NCBI GenBank assembly: GCA_029964075.1
Contig: CM057135.1
Location: forward strand, 11,000,863-11,064,862
Length of the DNA stretch: 64,000 nt
From: Patiria pectinifera
Taxonomy: Eukaryota; Echinodermata; Asteroidea; Valvatida; Asterinidae
Reading direction: 5' to 3'
Shown here: piece by piece, positions 11,620-23,099 of the stretch
Layout of the letters: each line of letters starts with the position of its first letter
Position numbering within the stretch: position 1 is the stretch's first letter
The notes under the pieces: generated by a model
What the model was told of the DNA's origin: nothing
Seen by the model: the letters and a program-made list of their open reading frames with translations, nothing else
Databases searched by the model: none
Position numbers and translations under genes: made by a program

Positions 11620-12860
11620 ATCAACATGATAAATATTTTTTTTATTATGAAAATATCAGCTTGCAAAATCGTTTTTATGAAAGTTTGAATTTTAGTATGA
11701 TTTTGCACGAAAATCGAACTTTTTTATGATATCTTATCAGATTTGGGTGTTTTTTTAAATCCGGATTTTTTAGGGAATTCTCAATTCTTAAATGTAGTGA
11801 ACGAGGGTGTATACTTCATTGTTTTCCTTACGGGAAAGCAGCTAATATTTTTTTTAATCGTCAAAATTCGTCCTTGAATATCGCATTTTCGGCGACATTT
11901 TGACTCAAAAACGCATGTGACTCGCGATGAGCATCAGGAAATGTACACTGGGAAGTGGCTGAAAGAGTACGAAATGCTGAATCTTTCAGGAAATAGAGGA
12001 TTTTGTGCTTCTATTATGTCTTGTGGAAGTCAAGAAACCCCGGATCTGCCATTCTAAACCACGTACAACGACATGTCATGACTTGCATGCAAACCGATAC
12101 TCGTGGGAAGAAATTTGACACCGCACGGACCACGCGGTGAAGTCGCCAGGCATCACGGGAACCGTGCAGTCTGCAACAGCGTGCCGGGAGTTGGAGCTCG
12201 CGCCCCCACAACACACATCGGTTTTGACTGGTGGGTTATACATGTACCGTCGCTTTAGAGTCGAGTTTTGAGAGCTATACCGTTGAAAGGGGATTTGGTT
12301 CTGTTCAGTAAAATACGAAAACTGATTCAATTGCAAGTTGCCTTTGGAAATTTGAGACTAAGATTAGAAGTAGAAGTTTACATACAATTCATGTAATTCC
12401 AACGGCCATGACGGCAACACTACTATTTTTTTTTCTTTTTTGTAAATTTAAAGGCCAAAAAAAAAGGGGGGGGGGCTCAATGAATTAAATTTTTGTTGTA
12501 GAAATCGTGTCGTTGAAATCGTTGAAAGTAATAATAGTCCTGTGGTATTTAAAAAAAAAATAGGCCTACACGATTTTTACCCACAACTTTACAGACAAAA
12601 TATACAAATTAGTTCATGTTTTAGACCAAGTCGTTTTTCACTGGGGAAAAAAAAGAATAATATCGAATTTTTTTAAAGGTTATAAAGAATGGAAAGAGAC
12701 CAAAGCAAATAACTGTAAGTGGTCATACATGAGGCCCAAGAAAATATAGGCTAGGGTTCTTTTCTCCATGCCAAACTCAAATCTGTCAAATTGTTTCCGA
12801 TATCTATTATTTATTATGGTTGCTTTTTGAAATATTTTAACATTGCTTATTTTTCCTTAT
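11620..12860. other. Non-coding, homopolymer-rich stretch
   Basis: No gene is supported here. The sequence has several A, T and G runs, including an A-run/G-run near 12,458-12,475. Short open frames on the minus strand near 12,014-12,336 have no recognisable motif. Confidence 0.5.
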
Positions 12861-12875
12861 GTGTACGTTTTTTAG

Positions 12876-13040
12876 CTGTATGGAGATGCTTTGAGTGTCG
12901 TTCGGGGACTGTCGTTCCTTCTGAAGACGATGATGCAGACTTCTACAAGGAATCTACAATCTACAATGCCTGAATCTACAAGATGACAAGATGACATGAT
13001 GAAGGACACTATGAGTTAAAATATTATAAATTAAAATAAA
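12876..13040 (+). other. Candidate terminal exon with poly(A) signal
   Basis: After a good acceptor tract (TGTGTACGTTTTTTAG ending at 12,875) an open frame reads RCFECRSGTVVPSEDDDADF and on to a TGA at 12,971-12,973. An AATAAA lies at 13,035-13,040. The acidic tail and nearby poly(A) signal fit a 3'-terminal exon, possibly of the gene whose decayed pieces lie at 9.3-11.1 kb. No family motif is seen and the evidence is weak. Confidence 0.22.
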
Positions 13041-13789
13041 ATGTAAATTTTAACAAACATCTTCAAACGCAGGCATTGGAGTTAATTTAAAGATTGTACT
13101 AAGAGTTTAATATTAAATTCCAGTGATTTACTTATAATAAACAATTGATTTGTTAATTATTTGCGAATTCTGAGGGTAGGATATTCATGAACCATGCCCC
13201 AAAAGGCAAGATACTGAAACAGGAGAAAGTTTGAAACTGAAAATTGCAATGGTGGACAAAGTTTGGCTAAATAAAAAGAAGGGGAAAATGGCAAATTTTA
13301 CTCAAATTATGGTAGCAATTAAAATAAAAAGCTTATAATCTAATAATTACTATTTGTACTTCTCAATTGGAATGGATTATCTTGTGATTTAAAAGACCCC
13401 CAGCTGCAATAAACAAGATTCTCACGGAACTGGTTAAGCACTCGTCAATCTGCCTATACTTTTGCACGCAGGTAAGTTCCCTATACAATTACACGTAAAC
13501 ATGACATGGAAAACGTGAAATACGCGAACGAGATGAACCTATCTTTCATTGCAAAAATTATTAGCTCGGTTCTCGCAAAATTGAAAAAATTACAATAATT
13601 CATGGAGTATTATAATAGCCAAGGGAAAATCGCCAAAAAAAATCTGGTTTATGAGAGAGAAAGCAGAATTCTGGGGCTCGTTTTTTGCGCGCGCAAAGTG
13701 CATGCGCGTTTTTGCATAGAGACGTCACAAACGCGTGCGTAATGCGTATTAACGCGTGGTTTCGGATTACAATTATAATAATTTATGTG

Positions 13790-14797
13790 CGCGTGCTCAG
13801 ACTAAGCTTCCGTGGGTGTCATGTTTCATTAACGTACGTGTGTTCACGTGAGGGCTATTCACGTGATCGCGTGGAGGAGTGCTGTGGACAGCGGACGGTA
13901 AGGTCATGTATTGCTCGCACTCTGTGTTTTGGGTAATGCTGACGCGCACTGTGTAAATTGCGCTGGCCCTGACTGTGCTGAAGTTGCGCTGTGTGATGCT
14001 GACGCGCAGCCGTACAAGTGAATGTACGGTACGATGCTGACGCTAGCATGCATGGGTAAAGCGTAAATCAGGGTTAAGGCTGACAGCGTGTATTACTTAC
14101 ATTGGCGTGCATTACTTACATTGGCGTGTGTTATTTACATTAGTGTACATTGCTTACTTAGTGTACATAGTTTACTTAGTGTACGTTGTTTACGTAGTGT
14201 TCATTGTTTACTTAGTGAACGTCGTTGACTTAGTGTACATTGTTTACTTAGTGTACGTTGTAGACTAGTGTACATTGTTTACATTAGTGTACATTGTTGA
14301 CTTAGCCGTGCATGGTTTACATTAGTGTACATTGTTGACTTAGCCGTGCATTGTTTACATTAGTGTACATTGTTGACTTAGCAGTGCATTGTTTACATTG
14401 GGCGCATTGTTCAAGCTGTGCGCGTTGCTGCTTAGTTGAGCTGTCAGTTAACTCCCAAGTGAAATTAAGTGACCCTGATAATTAACAACCTCATTAAGAC
14501 TCAATCACTACTGCATATTTCTTGATTGTCTTGATTATATATTTGTGGTGCCGACATTCCTGTTGTCCAGGTGTATTTGTTGTTGGTTTATTGTGTAATT
14601 AACAGAGGGTAATCACAATCATCATAATCGGCGGTATATTTCCTCCAAAACGGACCTGCTCCCTAAGCCTTGAGGTCGCTCTGAGTGGTCTGTCGTCTTG
14701 GGAAAGCTTGGGTTCGGGAAGATCAGCTACGCTCTAATAGGTGTCAGACTTGGTCCCAACGAACTTTGGTTTGGCCCGGGGAGATCCCTGACACAAA
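13790..14797 (+). repeat. 5' LTR-like region of the Gypsy-2 complex
   Basis: This region ends immediately before a tRNA-Leu-type primer binding site, which is where a 5' LTR should end. Near 14,627-14,660 it contains a TCGGCGGTATATTTCC segment that matches, with differences, a segment near 30,728-30,760 in the 3' LTR-like region. The left end is not defined. The two end regions are otherwise strongly diverged, so the element is either old or assembled from two related elements. A minisatellite occupies 14,085-14,410. Confidence 0.5.
14085..14410. repeat. Minisatellite, about 20-bp unit (TAGTGTACATTGTTTACT)
   Basis: About sixteen imperfect copies of a unit like TAGTGTACATTGTTTACT alternate with variants (GCCGTGCATTGTTTACAT; GTGTACGTTG). 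The array lies inside the LTR-like region ahead of the Gypsy-2 primer binding site. It has no coding potential. Confidence 0.85.
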
Positions 14798-14815
14798 TGG
14801 TGTCAGAAGTGGGAT
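14798..14815 (+). promoter_or_regulatory. Primer binding site, tRNA-Leu type
   Basis: TGGTGTCAGAAGTGGGAT is complementary to the 3' end of animal tRNA-Leu including its CCA. In Ty3/Gypsy elements such a site directly follows the 5' LTR and primes minus-strand synthesis. Its position about 130 bases before the first Gag frame supports the assignment. Confidence 0.82.
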
Positions 14816-14927
14816 AATTGTAATTGATTAAGTGATTTCTCTGCTAAGTTATTTGATTGCACATTGTGTTTTGACCTGTACTGCTAATTGTACCGTGGTT
14901 TAATCGGTTGTTTGTTTTCTTGTGTGA

Positions 14928-16220
14928 TTGTTGTGGTTGTTTTCAATTATGAGCAAAGGCTCGCAGGGTCAAGCGGGCACCTCAAGTGCTGAGGCCGAGG
15001 TGCAGCTACTGCGAATGGAAGCTCAATTTCTGCAGTGTGAAAAAGATCTCATTGCAAATAAGTTGGAGGCTGCCATGGAGATGCAGTCGGGTGGTTCCCC
15101 AAAGGGAGGGAACACGATCACGCCAGGTGAGACTACTCTGGAGCAACGGGGAGACGAGAGTCAGAAATACGCCTCTGAAATACTCAGGCTCAAGGATGAA
15201 AACCCGAGCAGGGTCGACGCCAATCGCCTTGGAACGCGAGTCAAGTCATAGACGACTTGACGCTGTTCCTGTCTGGGCAAGATGGCGTGGAACTGGGTAA
15301 GCCAAGTACTAACCCGTTCATTCGTGATATGGAAAAAGTGAACCCTTCACAAGTGCACAGCAATCTGCTAAGTTTCGCAACTCGACCAGTCGAGGCGAAA
15401 GACGGCAGTTCGGCTGAAAGAGTGGACGGCTCGTCAGTAGGTCATTGGCCACTGAAACGAGAGGCACAGTACCATGGCGACTTAGGTCTGAAGGAAAGTG
15501 TAGGGCCACTAAATCGTAGGCCAAACATAACCCCTGACCGGTATATTGGGAAAGTGCTCTGGAAGGAGTACTTCCGCCATTTCGAGTCATGCCGTGAGGT
15601 AAACCAGTGGAGCGAAGAGGAAGCGGCGAAGTGATTATCCGCAAGCTTGCAAGGGGATGCTCTACGGTTTGTGGGCGACTCTGATCAAAAGCACACGTAC
15701 AGTGCACGTACAGTGCGCTTGTCAAGTTGCTTGAGCGCAAGTTTGGGTCAGCTCGACAGAGTAAGAATTATCTCGTTGAGCTTAGACACCGGCACCAAAA
15801 GCAGAAAGAGGGATTGCTTGAATTAGGGCAAGCAATCCATGAGTTAACGGTGCGAGCATACCCTGAAATAAAGGAAGAAGCTCGCTAGAAGTTGGCAAAG
15901 AACCACTTCATAGATGCCGTTGACAGCCACTCTATTTGAGAGGGCATCAATAGAGCCCGTCCAAAAACTTTGGACGAAGCAGTCCAGGCTGCCCCGGAGA
16001 CTGAAAATTTTGAGAAGTTCGAACAGCATAGGTTGCTGGACCGAAAGCCCGCCGAATTGGCGAGGGCTTTGGACTCTGTAACAGAGCAGAGATTAGATAC
16101 TCTATAGGAAAGTCTCAATGGGCAGGCCAAGACATTGAAATCTGTGGCTGAGTTGGTCAAGTAATCATTGTCCGACCAGAGAAAGGGCCAGAGACAAGGC
16201 AAGGGCGTGGTGTTTCAGAA
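14928..16220 (+). pseudogene. Gypsy-2 first Gag region (fossil)
   Basis: The first of two related Gag regions. It starts with a short coiled-coil-like segment, then carries the landmarks W-P-L-K-R-E, N-I-T-P-D-R-Y and G-K-V-L-W-K-E-Y that also occur in the second Gag region. No CCHC knuckle follows; instead an LTR-derived segment begins. It is broken, with several breaks. Confidence 0.78.
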
Positions 16221-16226
16221 AACGCA

Positions 16227-16640
16227 CAAGTGAGGTTTACCCTAAGTGAATTACCCCGCTCAGCTGTGAGTTATAATTGTGCAAGCTAATCATAAGGGAG
16301 TGCAGTTGACCCCTGTTGAACCAGACGACTATAATTGTATAAGCTAAAGGGTGCAGTTGACCAAAGAGCCGTACGACGATTATAATTGTATAAGCTAATG
16401 ACAAGGGGTGCAGTTGACCCCTCAGCTAACGGCGAGGTTTACTAGTGTTCATTATCACAGCGAGGTTTACTAGTGCTTATTCTAATAGCGAGGTTTACTA
16501 GTGTTCATTATCACAACGAGGTTTACTAGTGCTTATTCTAATAGCGAGGTTTACTAGTGCCCCTTACCACAGCGAGGTTTACCTGGATTTATCTTAACGG
16601 TGAGTTTTATCATTATATAAAGTATTGAATGGTGACACAT
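16227..16640 (+). repeat. LTR-derived segment between the two Gag regions
   Basis: This segment closely matches 30,230-30,620 in the 3' LTR-like region: the same GTGAGGTTTACC start, the three TATAATTGT-AAGCTAA blocks with GTGCAGTTGACC, and the same minisatellite of GCGAGGTTTACTAGTG units. The minisatellite has about six units here (16,428-16,590) and about four in the 3' copy. It then passes directly into the second Gag region. Its place inside the element suggests recombination between two related Gypsy copies or one inserting next to another. Confidence 0.82.
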
Positions 16641-17933
16641 TGACATTATATTTGAAGTTGGCTGGGGAAAAACGTTTGGTTGAAGTAGATTCAGAGATTA
16701 GTTGGAAGTTGACTGAGCATACCACCGGCATGTCACCTGAATTGGTTCCGAAGGGAGCGAGGCGCACTAAGAGTACACCTGCGAGGTTTATTCCCGAGCG
16801 TAGTCATTGTACTAATCCCTTTCTGAAACGTGAGGTTGATTGCGCTGAAAAGGAACGAGGTTTACACAGTGAGTTGCTGTGTTTTACAACTCGTCCCACT
16901 CTGCAGAAGTCAAACAAGGTTGTTAGTGAGGTGGACTCGCCTGGAGTGGGCCCTTGGCCACTAAAGAGGGAGTCACGGTTGGTGGGTAATGAGGTGTGCG
17001 GTAAACCTTACGGTGGTGGGCCTCGCAGGCCTACAATTACCCCAGACCGGTACAATGGTAAGGTTCTCTGGAACGATTATTACCGCCACTTGGTGGTGTG
17101 TAAACAGGTGAACCTGTGGAGTGAGGAGCAAGCAACCGAGTTTTTGGCTGCTAGTCTCCAGGGGGAGGCCCTCCGAATTTTCGGTGATGGGTCGAAGAAG
17201 TTAACGTTTGGGGAACTTATAAAGATGTTGGAAGAGAGGTTCGGTCCTGGTCGACAGGCCGACAATTATTTGGTTGAGTAAAGGCACAGGCGTCAAGGAC
17301 CTAAGGAAACCCTACAGGAGTTAGGCCAAGCAATACGTGATCTCACGCTGAAGGCCTACCCTGAGCTTCCTGACGAGGCACGTGAACGACTTGGGAAAAA
17401 TCATTTTGTAGATGCGGTAGCTAGTCAGGTAGTTAGGTGGGGTGTGTATCGTGATCGTCCGAAGACATTGGACAATGCGATACGTGCTGCCCTTGAGACA
17501 GAAAACTTTGAAAAGGTTGAGATCGGGAGAAGGGCCGAAGGTAAACCTGTGAGGCTTACAAGAGCAGTCGACTCTGACACAGAGATGCGTCTTCTGAAGT
17601 TAGAAGAAAATGCTGGTCATCAGTCGAAGCAGATAGACCATGTAGTTGAACTTCTGACGGGGCTCACCAAGCGAGGTCTCACCAAGCGAGGTCTCGCCTG
17701 CTCACCAGGGCAAGCAGGCTAATTTTCCTCGGAGGCTTTCACCCAAGCCTGCAAGGAAAAAGCCTGGCGCGTTCAAGTGTTTCAAATGTGGGGAAGTTGG
17801 TCACTTCGCACGGGAGTGTACCAAACCTCGGAGGGAGAGAAAGGACCAGGGAAACGCCAGCCAGCCAACCGGTGGGCCCGCGGGCAGGCTGGACGTTTCC
17901 GAGGGTCCAAACGAACCATCGGTGTTTTAACAA
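16640..17933 (+). pseudogene. Gypsy-2 second Gag region with CCHC knuckle (fossil)
   Basis: A Gag region related to the one at 14,928-16,220, sharing W-P-L-K-R-E, I-T-P-D-R-Y and G-K-V-L-W landmarks but with many differences, so the two are not a recent duplication. It continues through a capsid-like helical segment (F-G-E-L-I-K-M-L-E-E-R-F-G) and ends with a CCHC knuckle (CFKCGEVGHFAREC) near 17,780-17,820. The LINE insertion begins just after. It is broken, with a few breaks. Confidence 0.82.
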
Positions 17934-18302
17934 CTTGTGACTGAGTTATTGGATATCGTGCTTGTGATTTTCGTCGTTTTCTGTTTCATCGCTGTCATGG
18001 TTTGGACCACATGACTTACCCATACTCACCATGAACCCTATCGGTAAGTACATCTGTAAAGTGACTGTTTTATTGGGACTGCTTTTACATTTGTCATCCA
18101 AACCCTTGCTGCCACCTCTACGTTTTGATCGTCTGCCTGATTGACAAGTTCCAGACACTCCATCCAACATTTACCATATTTCTGGTAGACAATTGTTTCT
18201 TCACATTAGGCCTAATCGTGGCACGTCAAGATCTACGTTAAATCGGCCAATATTCAAATTGTCGGCCCTAATTTCAATGACAATAATAAATTACCTGAGG
18301 AA

Positions 18303-19790
18303 TTGTCCACTCGTCACCTAACCTCAAGTGATTCGTCCTCAACATTCCAGAGTAGTTCTATAGTAACGACGCACATCTATTCCCGTCGAGAACTTTTTCG
18401 TCTGCGATGCTCATCCCATCGTCAACCGCTTGATCCTACTTCACTCCGATTGCTAAAGTCAAATGGCATACTCAAATACAGAGGGAAGCGATCGGGTCGA
18501 CGTAAACATAAAATAAATGTGATTTTGAAAAATCGACCTTCTGTCACCCGTCTTCGAAGATCTTCGAAATTCCGGACACTGGTTACAATGCCCCGTTGCT
18601 CTGAATATATTGCTGCACCATCTGTTAGTTCCTGTTTGAAGTTAAGTTCCTGTTTGAAGTTATGTTCCCTCAATGTTCGATCACTGAGAAACAAGACAGC
18701 TGATTTCGTCGATTAAGTCATCAGTACTCGCGCTGACGTGGTTGCTCTAACTGAGACGTGGCTTAAGGATGTTGATGATACCATCCGAGCTGAAGCAACT
18801 CCTCCTGGTTACAAACTCCATGATCAACCTCGTAGCATCCGCTCTGGTGGAGGTACTGCTCTTCTTTTTCGTTGTGGTATTGACGTCAAAAAACTCTCTT
18901 TTGGAGCTCGTCAATCTTTTGAATTTTCCGAATGGCTTATTGGAACTGGGTCTCGGACATTTAGGCTCGTCGTTTTGTACAGGTCACCATAGCAACATTT
19001 GTACAGAATTTTCCGACTATCTGGAATCTATCGTGCTTTGCAATGAGCCACTTGTCATCACTGGAGATTTTAATATCCACGTCGATACATCAGTTAACCC
19101 TGATGCTGTTCGCTTCTCTGAGTTGCTTACATCATTGAACTTGAAGCAGCACGTTGATAAACCTACTCGTATTCACGGTCACACATTGGATCTGTTAATT
19201 ACCCGGCAGTCTGAGTCTATCATCCAAGACTCACTCGCTCCAGATTACTTGTTTTCTGATCATTATTCCATCTTGTGTAACCTACGTTGGAGTAAACCAT
19301 CTCTATCGGTAAAAGAGACAACTTTTCGAAAAATCAACTCCATTGATATGGAAGCTTTTTGGAATGATATATCTGCCTCTGATTTGTGTAGCGACTCATT
19401 TAATGATCTCGACGTACATTCTGAATTATATAACATTAGGTTACGTAACCTGCTAGATCACCACGCTCCACTTAAAACCAAAACAATCACAATCCGCCAG
19501 GGCGTCCCGTGGATCAATGATGAGATTAAAACGGCCAAACTGAAGAGAAGAAAAGCTGAACGTAAATGGAGACTTTCTAATCTTCAACAGGATTTAGACT
19601 CATTTAAATTTCATAGAAATAAAGTTACCTTTCTTATGAACCGTGCTCGCCGTGAGTTTTACACTACTTTTGTTGACAATAACAGTCATGGTCAAAGGAT
19701 TTTTTTAAGGCCAGCAGATCTCTTCTTAACCTCGACAAGCCTACCGTTCTGCCTCCTCGATTAGATGATATTTCTCTTGCCAATGATATG
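18303..19790 (+). pseudogene. LINE ORF2 N-terminus, APE endonuclease and linker
   Basis: After a basic leader, the frame shows LCSLNVRSLRNK, the usual start of a LINE APE endonuclease, near 18,663-18,700. It continues with V-A-L-T-E-T-W-L (catalytic Glu), GDFNIHVD (catalytic Asp/Asn) near 19,063-19,086, and SDHYSI (catalytic Asp-His) near 19,255-19,275. The linker has the W-x-x-x-E-I-K-x-x-K-x-x-R-R-K-x-E-R pattern. There is a TAA stop at about 18,714-18,716 after the first endonuclease block, and the frame shifts near 18,950-18,990, so at least two lesions break the gene. A 17-bp AAGTTCCTGTTTGAAGTT-type duplication lies at about 18,628-18,661. In intact relatives this nuclease nicks the target DNA for priming. 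Confidence 0.86.
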
Positions 19791-20425
19791 GGTTCCTTTT
19801 TTGTCCGGAAGATTGCCGGCTCATGGTTTGATGTACATATGTCAATGAACACTCACGTTCAAAAGGTTTGTGGAAGTGCATTTTATTATTTACATAACAT
19901 CAGACGAATACGAAAATACCTGTCCACTAAGTGTACTGAAACCTTGATTCATGCTTTCATTTCCAGTCGTTTAGATTACTGCAACAGCCTTTTATATGGC
20001 TTACCTGACTGTCAGATTAATCATCTTCAACGAGTACAGAATGCCTGCGCTCGACTTGTTTTTAAGTCATATAAGTATTGTCATGTTACTCCATTAATGG
20101 TTGATCTTCATTGGCTTCCAGTGAGGTTTAGGATTAATTTTAAAATTCTGTTGTTGACTTATAAATGTTTTTTATGGTCTAGCTCCGGTTTACCTTAGCC
20201 AACTTATCATTAAGATTCCCACATCCCGTTACAATCTTCGTAGTTCTCACGATGACACTCTCCTGGGCTACCCTTTTCGCCGTACCAACGTTACCCTTAG
20301 GGATCGTGCTTTTGTTAATGCTGCCCCTACACTCTGGAATGCCCTCCCGATTCACATCAGGAGAGCTTTTGATAACTTCAAGTCTCTGTTAAAAACTCAT
20401 CTTTTTAAGTTGGCCTTTTACTGAT
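19788..20425 (+). pseudogene. LINE ORF2 C-terminal part (RT core missing)
   Basis: The frame begins with the region just before the reverse transcriptase (FFVRKI) and passes directly to the thumb and C-terminal part: HVQKVCGSAFYYLHNIRRIR, SRLDYCNSLLYGLP, LQRVQNACARL, LHWLPVRFRINFKILLLTYK. After a frame change near 20,180 the tail continues as LAPVYLSQLI, ...NLRSS..., ALPIHIRRAFDNFKSLLKTH to about 20,420. Compared with full CR1/L2 proteins, roughly the whole catalytic domain is deleted at about 19,810. It is non-functional. Confidence 0.86.
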
Positions 20426-20609
20426 TTTATTGTAACTTCTTTGTATTTTAACATGTGAAATGGTGGGTCGTTTTAAGCTCCTTGCGAGTAATTTTTCGCT
20501 GTTACTTTTTTATTTTAAATGTGTGTAATAGCGCGTCATGGTACATTTTTAGAGTGTATTTTCTTGTATTTTAATTAATATTTTACTGCGGCAGAAATCA
20601 GAGGCAGAG

Positions 20610-20821
20610 GAAATCAGAGGCAGAGAGCCTAGCGGCTCTCTGCCTCTGATTTCTGATCCCTGCCTCTGGCTGGCTCTGTCTGTCTGTACAGAACAGCGCA
20701 TTTGAACAAAATCATATTGGAATTTGCGCTTTATAAATGAATAAATTATTATTATTATTATAACGACAGACAGAGCCAGCCAGAGGCAGGGATCAGAAAT
20801 CAGAGGCAGAGAGCCGCTAGG
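20610..20821. repeat. Perfect 57-bp inverted repeat around LINE tail
   Basis: Bases 20,628-20,684 are the exact reverse complement of 20,765-20,821. The 80-bp loop holds the LINE 3' tail (GCGCTTTATAAATGAATAAA and the ATT repeats). The left arm also overlaps a second hairpin: 20,610-20,629 pairs perfectly with 20,634-20,653 around a TAGC loop. All the arms are built from CAGAGGCAGAG-type units. The right arm lies just outside the LINE, the left arm inside its 3' region. Confidence 0.92.
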
Positions 20822-22860
20822 CACTCGGCCTTATCGTGGTTCCCGGCCTAGGTATGGGCTGTTTGTTAACGGTGTTGTCAGGGGAGAGAAGTGCCGGTTC
20901 CTGGTTGATTCAGGGTCGTCTGACACACTAGTTAGTGGTCGAGTCTACCATCGGATTGCAAAGGAACGGAGGCCAGTGCTGGAAGCAGATGAGTCCAGCA
21001 TTCAACAAGTTGATTGTAGCCCCCTGGCTGTGATGGGCGCTGCCTGGGTGAACATACAGATTGGCAAAACAACCTACCCAGTGCGGGTGGTTTTTGCCGA
21101 TATCAAGTATTAGGGGATATTAGGAATGGATTTCATGTTACCTACAGGCGGTAACTTAGATTTTCAAAACCTTGAGTTGCGGTTAAGTGGGGAACAGACG
21201 AAGTGCACAAGTGGTGCAGGAGAGCCGTTTGTTGGCCGTGTGTCGGTGGCCGAAACCACCGAGATTCCGGCTGGCCATGAGGTGGTGGCGAGTTGGCTCA
21301 GCGAGGCTTACTTCTAGGCCGGTCGCTGGTGAAGCCAACTGCCGAGGGTCTTCCCTTACGGATATTCAATCCGGGTGAGGAGAGACGGGTTGTCCGAAGG
21401 GAGACAACCGTAGGTACAATTGCGGCAGTCGAAAGTGACGCCGTAGTCGTCCCTGGTGAGGGTCATGGGTTTGTGCCCAATCACCTGTATGATCTGTACG
21501 ACCGTAGCAAGGTCAACCTCAGTGAGGAATATCATGAAAAGGTGAGGTATTGTCTTATTGAGTTTCAAGACGTTTTTTCCTGTGGTGACCACGACATAGG
21601 GCGTACCACATCAGTACGGGCGATGCTCGACCTTTAAAAGAGAGGCCGAGGCGACATCCCCTTTGTAACCAAGAGGAAATCATGAGGCAGGTGGGTGATG
21701 TGCAGCAGAGATGGATTATAGAACCATCTGATAGTCCCTGGGCTGCAAATGTGGTCCTTGTCCGAAAGAAGGACGGGACCAAGCGATTGTGTGTCGATTA
21801 CAGAGGGTTGAATAGGGTAACAATAAAAGATGCGTACCCTGTTCCTCGTATCGACGAGACACTAGACGCTTTGTTGGGTGCCAAATGGTTTTCTACACTC
21901 GATTTGGCGTCTGGTTATTGGCAGGTCGACCTTGACGAGGACGCCAGCCAGAAATTAACCTTTGTGGTGCGGAACTGGTTATACAGGTGGCGTTGTATGC
22001 CCTTTGGGCTTTGCAACGCCCCTGCAACGTTTGAAAGGTTGATGGATAAGGTAATGGCGGGTCATCCAATGTGAGATTCTGCTGATTTACTTTGACAATG
22101 TCATAGTTTATGGCAAAACCGTGAGCGAGGAGATTGAACGGCTGCGGGTCGTTTTCTCCAGACTCAGACAAGCTGGTCTAAAGTTGAAGCCTAGCAAGTG
22201 CTTCCTATTCCAGCGTTCTGTGAACTACTTCGGGCATGTGGTGTCGGCCGAAGGCGTGGCTACCGACCCTGAAAAGGTTCGGGCCGTTGCCGACTGGCCG
22301 ACACCCAGATGTCTCAAGGAAGTTCGCAGTTTCCTAGGCTTAGCTTCCTATCACAGGAAGTTTATCAGGGGTTTGCCGAGGTTGCGTCGCCCTTGCATGC
22401 GTTGACTGAAAAGTCACGGGAGTTTCACTGGACAGGTGCCTGCCAAAAGGCATTTGAAGAGCTGAAACTTAGGCTGCAGTCCGCACCTACCTTGGCATAC
22501 CCAATACCTGACTGTGACTACATTTTAGACACAGATGCTAGTGGAGATGGGATAGGAGCAGTCCTATCTCAGATCCATGAGGGGCACGAGAAGGTCCTCA
22601 CCTTTGCTAGCCGTAAACTTAGCAAGGCGGAGGGGAACTATTATGTCACTCGGAGGGAACTTCTTGCGGTAGTTGCGTACCTCAAGAAGTTTAGGCAGTA
22701 CCTGTACGGTTGCCCGGTGGCTTGAGGTAGTTTCTGAGTATGATTTGACCATTGAGCATAGACCTGGGCGTAAGCCTGGAAATGCTGACGGGTTGTCCCG
22801 TAAGGTCTGTACAAAATGTTGTGATTCTGATGAGAATGGGGTAAAGGAAGTTGTTGCCAT
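20822..22860 (+). pseudogene. Gypsy-2 protease, reverse transcriptase and RNase H (fossil)
   Basis: A retropepsin-like segment with F-L-V-D-S-G-S-S-D lies at about 20,890-20,925 and with G-M-D-F near 21,125. The reverse transcriptase shows L-C-V-D-Y-R-G-L-N (about 21,790), F-S-T-L-D-L-A-S-G-Y-W-Q (about 21,890), P-F-G-L-C-N-A-P-A-T-F (about 22,000) and the thumb block V-R-S-F-L-G-L-A-S-Y. The RNase H domain has L-D-T-D-A-S-G-D-G-I-G-A-V-L-S (about 22,525) and R-R-E-L-L-A-V-V. The order is that of Ty3/Gypsy. It is broken, with several breaks. Confidence 0.88.
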
Positions 22861-23099
22861 TGTGTCCAAGGATGAGGTTTACAGTGAGGTTGACTCTGGC
22901 TTGCCCATCTCAGAGGCGAGGGTGGGAGGGATTGTTGCCCAACCACACCTGCCTAGAGAAGAAGGCAGAGAGGCACAACTTGGTGAACCATGCATGGGTT
23001 GGATAGTTGGGACCAAAGAGGAATCGGGCAGTCGACCAAGCTGGGAGACTGTTTCAGCCGACTCCTCGGCGCACAAGACTCTGTGGTGCCTGTGGGATC

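Larger units (their letters stand above)
17940..20764 (+). mobile_element. CR1/L2-type LINE, internally deleted
   Basis: A non-LTR retrotransposon inserted between gag and protease of Gypsy-2. It has an ORF2-like N-terminus and an APE-type endonuclease, a linker, and then jumps to the C-terminal part of the protein. The reverse transcriptase palm with its catalytic Asp pair is not present. The 3' end has the typical GCGCTTTATAAATGAATAAA followed by (ATT)n at about 20,727-20,762. The 5' boundary near 17,940 is approximate, and no ORF1 is seen. A perfect inverted repeat frames the 3' tail. The element cannot make an active enzyme; it resembles the CR1/L2/Rex1 group common in aquatic animals. 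Confidence 0.87.
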
